In this document: positions 8,664 to 14,641 of the stretch, piece by piece
Position numbering within the stretch: the first letter of the stretch is position 1
Layout: every line of letters begins with the position of its first letter
Source of the DNA: JBKPDV01 sp046728075
GTDB taxonomy: Bacteria > Acidobacteriota > Thermoanaerobaculia > UBA5066 > Gp7-AA6
DNA: 18,974 nt
Assembly: GCA_046728075.1 (NCBI GenBank)
Contig: JBKPDV010000094.1
Coordinates: forward strand, 1-18,974
Direction: 5' to 3'
The notes under the pieces: generated by a model
Databases searched by the model: none
What the model was told of the DNA's origin: nothing
What the model saw: the letters and a program-made list of their open reading frames with translations, nothing else
Translations under genes and position numbers: made by a program

Positions 8664-9971
8664 TTGAGTCAAAGCGTGAATCATCTTTCTTCTCCCCGCC
8701 TCGTCCGAGCCGTGGGGCTCGCCGGCCTGACGGCGATCGCGGTCAATGGCGTCATCGGGTCGGGGATCTTCGTCCTGCCGGCCACGGTGGCCGCGCTTGC
8801 GGGCGCGGCCAGTCCCGCGGCGTACGTCCTGGCGGCGATTCTCATGGCACTCGTCGTTCTCTGCTTTGCCGAGGCGGGGAGTCTCTTCGAGCAGACCGGC
8901 GGCCCGTATATCTACGCTCGCGTTGCGTTCGGCCCCTTCGCGGGGTTTCTCGTGGGCTGGATGTTCTTCCTTTCGCGGCTGGCCGCCTCGGCGGCGATCG
9001 GCAACGCGTTCGTGGCGTACATCGGACACTTCTGGCCCGCTGCGGGCGCCGGATGGCGCCGCGCTGCCGTTCTGACTCTCGCGTTCGGTCTCCTGACGGT
9101 ACTGAACCTGGTTGGCGTTCGGACCGGCTCGCGCACGGTCAACATCCTGACCGTTTCGAAGATGGTTCCCCTCCTGCTGTTCGTAGGAGTCGGCCTCTTC
9201 GCGGCCGATCCGAGCGCCTACCGGCTGCTCGGGCTGCCCGCTCGGAACGCGCTGCAGCAGGCGAGTCTGCTTCTCGTGTTCGCTTTCGGGGGCTTCGAGA
9301 ATGCGAACGTCCCCGCGGAAGAATCGACTGACCCGAAGCGGCATCTCCCGATCGCGCTGATCCTCGCGATCGGGCTGACGACCGTGCTCTACGTCTTGAT
9401 TCAGATCGTCGCTCTGGGAACCCTGCCCGACCTCGCCCATGACCGCACGCCGCTGGCGTCCGCCGCGGCCCGCTTCCTGGGTCCCGCGGGCGCCGCGATG
9501 ATGACGGTAGGAGCCGTGCTCTCCACTCTCGGCAGCGAGAGCGCGCTCGTTCTGGTGGGGCCGCGTATCCTGTACGCTTTCGCGCAGGCCGGACAGCTCC
9601 CCGCGGCGCTCGCGCGCATCCATCCCCGCTATCGCACACCGCACGTGGCGGTCCTCGTCTTCTCGGGTGTCGCCTGGGCGGCGGCGCTGACGGCCACCTT
9701 CGGGGAGCTCGCCACGGTCAGCGCGATCGCGAGATTGCTTTTTTCCGCCGCGACGTGCCTGGCGATCCCGGTTCTGAGGCGAAAGATGCCGCCGGCCCCG
9801 TTCCGCGTGCCGGGTGGGCCGCTGGTTCCGCTCGCCGCCGCCGCGCTGTCGATCTGGCTGCTGTCGGGGATGACTCGCGCCCAGACGCGGGCCGGCGCGG
9901 TGGCGCTCGCGGTCGGCCTGGCGCTCTACGCCCTGATCGCGCGGCCCGGCGCGGCCGAGCGCCGCAGCTGA
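8664..9971 (+). CDS. APC-family amino acid permease
   Basis: 435-residue inner-membrane transporter with about 12 hydrophobic segments. The first helix carries the APC signature VIGSGIFVLP (residues 30-39), whose glycines form the unwound substrate site in the family. Further family marks are CFAEAGSLFEQTGGPYIYA in helix 3 and FAFGGFENANVPAEE in helix 6. The length fits the basic APC/AAT group (430-500). The start is TTG 8664, four bases after AAGGAG (8654-8659). Function: amino acid or polyamine uptake or exchange by proton coupling or antiport; the substrate is not readable. The gene ends inside the convergent aminotransferase gene (46-bp 3' overlap). The nearby aminotransferase makes an amino-acid substrate plausible but is only circumstantial, since the two are on opposite strands. 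Confidence 0.93.
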   Translation: MSQSVNHLSSPRLVRAVGLAGLTAIAVNGVIGSGIFVLPATVAALAGAASPAAYVLAAILMALVVLCFAEAGSLFEQTGGPYIYARVAFGPFAGFLVGWMFFLSRLAASAAIGNAFVAYIGHFWPAAGAGWRRAAVLTLAFGLLTVLNLVGVRTGSRTVNILTVSKMVPLLLFVGVGLFAADPSAYRLLGLPARNALQQASLLLVFAFGGFENANVPAEESTDPKRHLPIALILAIGLTTVLYVLIQIVALGTLPDLAHDRTPLASAAARFLGPAGAAMMTVGAVLSTLGSESALVLVGPRILYAFAQAGQLPAALARIHPRYRTPHVAVLVFSGVAWAAALTATFGELATVSAIARLLFSAATCLAIPVLRRKMPPAPFRVPGGPLVPLAAAALSIWLLSGMTRAQTRAGAVALAVGLALYALIARPGAAERRS

Positions 9972-11113
9972 CGGCCGGCCGCGCGAAGGTCCGCAAAGCA
10001 GGCGGCCGTGCGCCGCAGCCCTTCGGCGAAGTTGGAAGGCTCCTGGCCGATTCCGATCCGAAGATGGTGCTCGACGCCGAACGCGGAGCCGGGCGCGAGC
10101 ATCACGCCGTACCTCTCGGCGAGCACATTCGCGAGCTCGAGCGACGGGATGTCGAGCTCGTAACGCATCAGCGAGAGCAGGCCGGCCCGCGGCGGCGTCC
10201 AGGAAACGACGTCCACATGCTTCGCGAACCAGTTGCGCGCCGTCTCGAGATTGCGGGCGACGATGGACCGCATCCGTTCGACGATCCGGTCGCGGTGCCG
10301 CAGCGCCAGAACCGCGAGGGCGTCGTTGAGCTTGCCCGGCGAGAGCGAGACGTAGTCGCGCATCGCCCAGCAGGCCGCGATCAGGTCGCGCTCGCCGGCG
10401 ATCCATCCGATGCGTAAACCCGGAAGGCCGAAGGGCTTCGAGAGCGTCCCCACGCTCACGCCGGTTTTGCCCAGATCGCGCATCGGCGGGGGCAGCGGGT
10501 CGCCGCCGGGGATCTCGAGCCATCGGTAGGCCTCGTCGGAGAGGACGCGGGCGCCGACGGAGGCGGCGAGCCTGTCGATCCGGCGGAGGTCCTCGGTCGA
10601 GAGCATCGCGCCCGTCGGGTTGTGGGGAGAGTTGATCACGATCAGACGCGTGCGCGGCGTCACGAGCGTTGAAAGCTCTTCCAGATCGAAGCGGAAACCC
10701 TCCTCGGCGCGCAGTTCCCAGAGCGCCACGTCGCAGCCGAGCGCTCGCGGCACGCTGAAAAGCTGCTGGTAGGCGGGGTGGACGGCGACGACGTGGTCGC
10801 CCGGCTCCAGAAGGACGTTGAAGAGGAGAAAGTTCGCTTCGATCGCGCCAGTCGTCACGAGAATCTCTTCCGGCCCGGTGTCGAGGTAGCTCTGCGCCAG
10901 AAGCGAGCGCAGCTCGAGGCTTCCGCACGCCTCGCTGTAGCCCAGGCGCAGGTCGAGCAAGCGGGAGAGCGTCCGCTCGCCTTCGCCGGACGGCTCGAGC
11001 TCCAGAAGCTCGCGGACGGTCATCGGAAAGATCCCACTCTCCGCGATGTCGTACGGCGTCTTCGTCTCCCACGCCGTCATCCACCGCTCGAGAGCGAAGG
11101 TCTCGATCTTCAT
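9926..11113 (-). CDS. Fold-type I PLP-dependent aminotransferase (class I/II)
   Basis: 395-residue cytoplasmic enzyme. Family residues are all visible: N165 in NSPHNPTGA, D193 and Y196 in SDEAYRW, the Schiff-base lysine K226 in TLSKPFGLPGLRIGW, R234 in the same motif, and the carboxylate-binding R352 in LRIG near the C-terminus. It should transfer amino groups between an amino acid and a 2-oxo acid; the donor is unknown. The N-terminus (MKIETFALERWM...YDIAESGI) is unlike aspartate or tyrosine aminotransferases and loosely resembles the capreomycidine-synthase-like branch, a low-confidence guess. The start is ATG 11113; the frame stays open upstream, but the fold starts here and the divergent gene begins 45 bases away. 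The stop lies inside the convergent transporter gene (46-bp overlap). Confidence 0.93.
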   Translation of the reverse strand: MKIETFALERWMTAWETKTPYDIAESGIFPMTVRELLELEPSGEGERTLSRLLDLRLGYSEACGSLELRSLLAQSYLDTGPEEILVTTGAIEANFLLFNVLLEPGDHVVAVHPAYQQLFSVPRALGCDVALWELRAEEGFRFDLEELSTLVTPRTRLIVINSPHNPTGAMLSTEDLRRIDRLAASVGARVLSDEAYRWLEIPGGDPLPPPMRDLGKTGVSVGTLSKPFGLPGLRIGWIAGERDLIAACWAMRDYVSLSPGKLNDALAVLALRHRDRIVERMRSIVARNLETARNWFAKHVDVVSWTPPRAGLLSLMRYELDIPSLELANVLAERYGVMLAPGSAFGVEHHLRIGIGQEPSNFAEGLRRTAACFADLRAAGRQLRRSAAPGRAIRA

Positions 11114-11158
11114 GGCCGCAACGATACCTCGCGCGGGAAGCCGGGTTATTCTCGAACG

Positions 11159-11839
11159 ATGCAACGGCCGGCCGCGTCGATCGGAGCCGGAGCAAACGCC
11201 CGAATCCCGATCACCGTCGCGATTCCCGGCGGCCCGCTCGAGCTCACCGGGCCGGGCGTCCGCTTTCGCGTTGTCGAGATCGCGCCGTTCTTCCTCGGCC
11301 GAACGCCGGTGACCAACCGAGAGTACGCGGCATTTCTCGAATCGGGTCGGGTCCCTGCCCCTCCCTGGTGGAGCGATCCCGCGTTCTCTGCGCCACTCCA
11401 GCCGGTCGTGGGGGTGGGGTGGGAGGATGCGGTCTTTTACTGCGGCTGGCTCTCCGAGTTGGCCGGCGGGCGCTGGCGCTTGCCGACCGAGGAGGAATGG
11501 GAGTTCGCGGTTTGCGGAGGGCTCGTCGCGCCGCGCACGGCCTGGGGAGAGGAGATTCCCCCCGGCGAGATCCCGGAGGGTCCGCTCGACGCTCCGTGGG
11601 AGACGGGTCGAGGAACTCCCAATGGGTACGGCCTGCTCGACGCGGGCACGATCGTCCACGAGTGGTGCGCGAACTGGCACGAGCCGGCGCCCGCGACCGG
11701 CCCGGCCCGGCGAGCGAGCCGGGGCGGCTCCTGGCGCCATCAGATTCGCTGGTCGTCCCCTTCGGCGCGAACGAGCCTTCCGCCAGACTACCGCTACTCC
11801 GACTACGGTTTCCGCGTCCTCCACGAAGTCGAGCGATAG
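11159..11839 (+). CDS. FGE-sulfatase (SUMF1) fold protein without the catalytic cysteines
   Basis: 226-residue protein with the C-type-lectin-like fold of the formylglycine-generating enzyme family. Visible motifs in order: GRTPVTNREYAAFL (47-60), WEDAVFYCGWLSE (88-100), RLPTEEEWEFAVCGG (107-121), NGYGLLDAGTIVHEWCANW (155-173), RGGSW (188-192) and GFRVL (217-221). True FGE carries a Cys pair after the RGGS motif; here that stretch (RHQIRWSSPSARTSL) has none, so sulfatase maturation is unlikely. Relatives lacking the cysteines include the C-terminal halves of EgtB/OvoA-type sulfoxide synthases and various binding proteins. It is shorter than FGE (about 300) and has no signal peptide. ATG 11159 fits the domain start. 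A DinB-fold gene follows after 34 bases, probably co-transcribed. Confidence 0.88.
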   Translation: MQRPAASIGAGANARIPITVAIPGGPLELTGPGVRFRVVEIAPFFLGRTPVTNREYAAFLESGRVPAPPWWSDPAFSAPLQPVVGVGWEDAVFYCGWLSELAGGRWRLPTEEEWEFAVCGGLVAPRTAWGEEIPPGEIPEGPLDAPWETGRGTPNGYGLLDAGTIVHEWCANWHEPAPATGPARRASRGGSWRHQIRWSSPSARTSLPPDYRYSDYGFRVLHEVER

Positions 11840-11873
11840 CGCGACGGTCGACATTTCGGGAGAGAATCCTTTC

Positions 11874-12404
11874 GTGCTCGGCGACTTCTACCTCGAGGAC
11901 ATCCGCCGCCAGTTCCACGGGCAGAAGAAGCTCGCGGAGAAGGCGATGGCTCAGGTGGACGACGCTCAGTTCTTCGCGATGCTCGATTCGGAGTCCAACT
12001 CGATCGCCCTGGTCGTCAAGCACATCGCGGGCAACCTTCGCTCCCGCTGGACGGACTTCTATTCTTCCGACGGCGAGAAACCGGACCGTCACCGCGACAC
12101 GGAGTTCGAGGCGGGGCAGGAAGACACGCGGCCGGCGCTGATGGAACGCTGGGAGTCGGGATGGGGCGTCCTCTTCGAGGTCGTTGACTCGATGAAGCCC
12201 GAGGACCTGACCCGCACGGTGACGATCCGGGACGAGCCACACTCGGTCGTCAAGGCCTTGAACCGGCAGCTCGCGCATTACGCCTACCACGTGGGGCAGA
12301 TCGTGTTTCTCGCCAAGCACTTCGCGGCCGGCCGCTGGCAGTCCCTGTCGATCCCGCGTGGCCAGTCGGAAACCTTCAACACGCAGAAGCGCGGCCCGAA
12401 GTGA
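11874..12404 (+). CDS. DinB-superfamily protein, DUF1572 type
   Basis: 176-residue soluble four-helix-bundle protein. The metal-binding His triad of the DinB superfamily is present: H50 in VVKHIAGN, and H135 and H139 in LAHYAYHVGQIV. The pattern YLEDIRRQFHGQKKLAEKAMAQ, then NSIALVVKHIAGNLRSRWTDF with GEKPDRHRDTEF is characteristic of DUF1572, common in Acidobacteriota and Bacteroidota. Biochemical function is not established; related DinB proteins are thiol-dependent transferases. The GTG start at 11874 is chosen from homology (family proteins begin just before YLED) and the GGGAGAG eleven bases upstream. The stop overlaps the GTG of the next gene (GTGA), so it is translationally coupled to the exported amidohydrolase. 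Confidence 0.88.
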   Translation: MLGDFYLEDIRRQFHGQKKLAEKAMAQVDDAQFFAMLDSESNSIALVVKHIAGNLRSRWTDFYSSDGEKPDRHRDTEFEAGQEDTRPALMERWESGWGVLFEVVDSMKPEDLTRTVTIRDEPHSVVKALNRQLAHYAYHVGQIVFLAKHFAAGRWQSLSIPRGQSETFNTQKRGPK

Positions 12405-13645
12405 CGCGGCGCCGGCCGCGGATGGCGATCGCCCTCCTCGCCGCGGCTCTCTGTGCCGGCGCGGCGCTCGCGCAGGAAACCGCGATCGTTCTGCGCGCCG
12501 ACCGCGTCCTCGACGGCCGCGGCGCCGTTCTCGCGAAACCGCTTGCCATCGTCATCGACGCCGGGAAGATCACCAGGATCGAGGAGGGGACCGCCCGCCA
12601 AGCCAACGCCGGCGCGATCTCCTACGATCTGACAGGTCTGACGGTCCTGCCCGGCTTAATTGACGCTCACTCGCACCTGGCGTGGCACTTCAATGCCGCG
12701 GGCAAGCTCCACACCGAGTCGGACGGCGAGACTCCGGCGCGGGCGGCACTCGCGGCGGCGGGCAACGCCTGGGCGACGCTCGCGGCCGGCTTTACGACGG
12801 TTCAGAGTCCCGGCTCACCGGAAGACAAGGATCTCCGGGACGCTATCGCCTCCGGCCAGATCCCGGGACCTCGGATCCTCACATCGTTCGAGCCGCTCAC
12901 GGAGAAGAGCGGCGATCCGGACAAGCTCGCGGCCCTCGTCCGCGAGCGCGCCGCGGCCGGAGCCGATCTGATCAAGCTCTTCGCGTCCAAGAGCATCCGC
13001 GACGGCGGCGCTCAGACGATGACCTCCGCCCAGTTGGAAGCTGCCTGCGGCGAGGCACGGAAGCTCGGCCTGCGCACGCTCGTGCACGCGCACAGCCCCG
13101 AAAGCATGCGGGCGGCCGTCGAGGCCGGCTGTACGCAGATCGAGCACGGGATCTTCGCCACGCCGGAGTCCCTGGGGCTCATGGCCGAGCGCGGGACCTG
13201 GTTCGACCCGCAATGCTGTCTCGTTTTTCGCAACTACCTCGACAACAAGCCCAAGTTTTTCGGCATCGGCAACTACAACGCGGAAGGCTTCGCCGCCATG
13301 GAGCGCGCGCTGCCTCTGGCGGCAGAAACCTTTCACCGGGCGATCGCGACGCCCGGCTTGAAGGTCGTTTTCGGGACCGACGCGGTCGCGGGAGCTCACG
13401 GGAGAAACGCGCAAGAGCTCCTCTGCCGGGTCCGCGATGGAGGTCAGAAACCGATGGACGCTATCGCGTCCGCGACGTCGCTGGCGGCGCAAGCCTTGAA
13501 ACTTTCCGATCGCATCGGCTCCGTGGCGCCCGGCCTCGACGCGGATTTGATCGCCGTCGACGGCGATCCCTCGCGCGACATCACCGCCCTGACCCGCGTC
13601 CGCTTCGTGATGAAGGGCGGCGTCGTCTACAAGAACGTCCGGTAG
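12401..13645 (+). CDS. Exported amidohydrolase (imidazolonepropionase/prolidase-like)
   Basis: 414-residue metal-dependent hydrolase of the amidohydrolase-1 superfamily with a Sec signal peptide (MTRRRPRMAIALLAAALCAG, cleavage near ALAQ). Family residues: H90 and H92 in LIDAHSHL, the candidate metal-bridging lysine K192 in DLIKLFAS, H229/H231 in VHAHSPES, H249 in IEHGI and D327 in FGTDAVAGAH. The N- and C-terminal beta-strands of the small domain (LRADRVLDGRGAVL and DLIAVDGDPSRDI...FVMKGGVVYKN) are complete. Characterised relatives include secreted dipeptidases (Xaa-Arg, Xaa-Pro) and organophosphate acid anhydrolases; the substrate is unknown. The start is GTG 12401, overlapping the previous stop; ATG 12422 is an alternative that would still leave the hydrophobic core. 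Its 3' end is 13 bases from the convergent PfpI-YHS gene. Confidence 0.93.
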   Translation: MTRRRPRMAIALLAAALCAGAALAQETAIVLRADRVLDGRGAVLAKPLAIVIDAGKITRIEEGTARQANAGAISYDLTGLTVLPGLIDAHSHLAWHFNAAGKLHTESDGETPARAALAAAGNAWATLAAGFTTVQSPGSPEDKDLRDAIASGQIPGPRILTSFEPLTEKSGDPDKLAALVRERAAAGADLIKLFASKSIRDGGAQTMTSAQLEAACGEARKLGLRTLVHAHSPESMRAAVEAGCTQIEHGIFATPESLGLMAERGTWFDPQCCLVFRNYLDNKPKFFGIGNYNAEGFAAMERALPLAAETFHRAIATPGLKVVFGTDAVAGAHGRNAQELLCRVRDGGQKPMDAIASATSLAAQALKLSDRIGSVAPGLDADLIAVDGDPSRDITALTRVRFVMKGGVVYKNVR

Positions 13646-13658
13646 ATCGTTTGAGCCC

Positions 13659-14615
13659 TCAGCGTTTCTCCGCCGCTTGGAGGAACCGATCGGGGCCGGC
13701 GTCGAATTGCTGCTTGTGGTCCTGCGAGCAAAAGTAGTAGCTCTTGCCGCGGTAGACCGACTTCGGAGAGCTCGCCGGATCGACATCCATCTCGCAGACG
13801 GGGCAGAGCGGATGCTCGTCGGTGGAAGCGCGCGCCTGGGCGTAGACCTCGTTGGAGTTCGCGTTCTTCCAGCCCTGTCCCTGGTATTCCATCTGGTAGG
13901 CGGTTTGCTCCGCCACTTCCCGGCCGTAGTACCGCTCGACGACATGAAGGGCGAGATCGATTCCGGAGGAGAGGCCGCCGGCGGTGGCAAGGTTGCCCGA
14001 CTCTACGAACCGCGCTCCGCGCCGCACTTCCACGTCCGGGAACTGCATCGCGAGCCCGCGGAAACTGGCGTGGTGGGTGGTCGCGGCCTTGCCGGACAAG
14101 AGACCGGTCTTGGCGAGAAGGAAGGCGCCGGTGCAGACGGACATGATCACGTCCGCGGACTTCGCCGACTTGCGAATCCACGCGAGCGTCGCTTCGCTGC
14201 GGCCGCGCTGCGCCGGGATGACGACCACTTTCGGCGCCGGCGCGTTTTGAAACGTGTATTCGGGGACGATCTTCATTCCGGCGCTCGCCCGGATGGGTTC
14301 CGTCGTCTCCGCCACGGTATAGAGGTGGAAGGGTTCGTCGTTTCGGCCCGGGACCGAAACGTCCTGGAAGACTTCCCAGGGTCCGCAGAAGTCGATGACC
14401 ACGGCGCCCTCGGAGACGAGAAAGGCCACCGGAACGCTTCCCTGAGCGGGAGGTTTGAGCGGATTCGCCACGGCCGGGGCCGGGCGATTTCCCTTGGCGT
14501 CGGCGCCAGTCCCGACGGCAGCCCCTCGGCCTGCCAGAGCGCGGACAGCCGAGGCCGGAAGGGCGGCGAATACTCCGAGCCGTGCCGTTCCTTTGAGAAA
14601 ATCTCTTCGTTTCAT
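13659..14615 (-). CDS. Tat-exported DJ-1/PfpI (GATase1-like) protein fused to a YHS domain
   Basis: 318 residues. The N-terminus carries a twin-arginine signal (KRRDFLK, then hydrophobic LGVFAALPASAV), so the protein is folded before export to the periplasm. Residues 60-250 are a GATase1/DJ-1/PfpI domain of the isocyanide-hydratase/AraC-N-terminal type: D75 in VIDFCGPWEVFQDV and the nucleophile C161 in SVCTGAFLLAKTG, 86 residues apart as in that branch. The C-terminal 50 residues are a YHS domain (CPVC at 271-274, C296 in YYFCSQDH), a presumed heavy-metal or copper-binding module. ATG 14615 has AAGGAG five bases upstream. It lies 26 bases after the permease stop on the same strand and is probably the last gene of the PadR operon. 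Substrate unknown; isonitrile hydration is only one possibility. Confidence 0.92.
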   Translation of the reverse strand: MKRRDFLKGTARLGVFAALPASAVRALAGRGAAVGTGADAKGNRPAPAVANPLKPPAQGSVPVAFLVSEGAVVIDFCGPWEVFQDVSVPGRNDEPFHLYTVAETTEPIRASAGMKIVPEYTFQNAPAPKVVVIPAQRGRSEATLAWIRKSAKSADVIMSVCTGAFLLAKTGLLSGKAATTHHASFRGLAMQFPDVEVRRGARFVESGNLATAGGLSSGIDLALHVVERYYGREVAEQTAYQMEYQGQGWKNANSNEVYAQARASTDEHPLCPVCEMDVDPASSPKSVYRGKSYYFCSQDHKQQFDAGPDRFLQAAEKR

Positions 14616-14641
14616 GCTCTCTCCTTTCGGTGAGTCAACGA

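Noticed and set aside
8514..11195. 893-codon minus-strand open frame
   Set aside because: It covers the transporter (opposite strand) and runs out of frame through the aminotransferase. Its composition is Arg/Gly/Ala-rich with no recognisable motif; both real genes have full family signatures.
11159..11839. True formylglycine-generating enzyme (sulfatase maturation)
   Set aside because: The C-terminal catalytic Cys pair is missing, and no sulfatase gene lies nearby.
12682..13737. 351-codon plus-strand frame overlapping the exported amidohydrolase
   Set aside because: Out-of-frame shadow with Arg-rich composition; the overlapping gene has intact catalytic residues.
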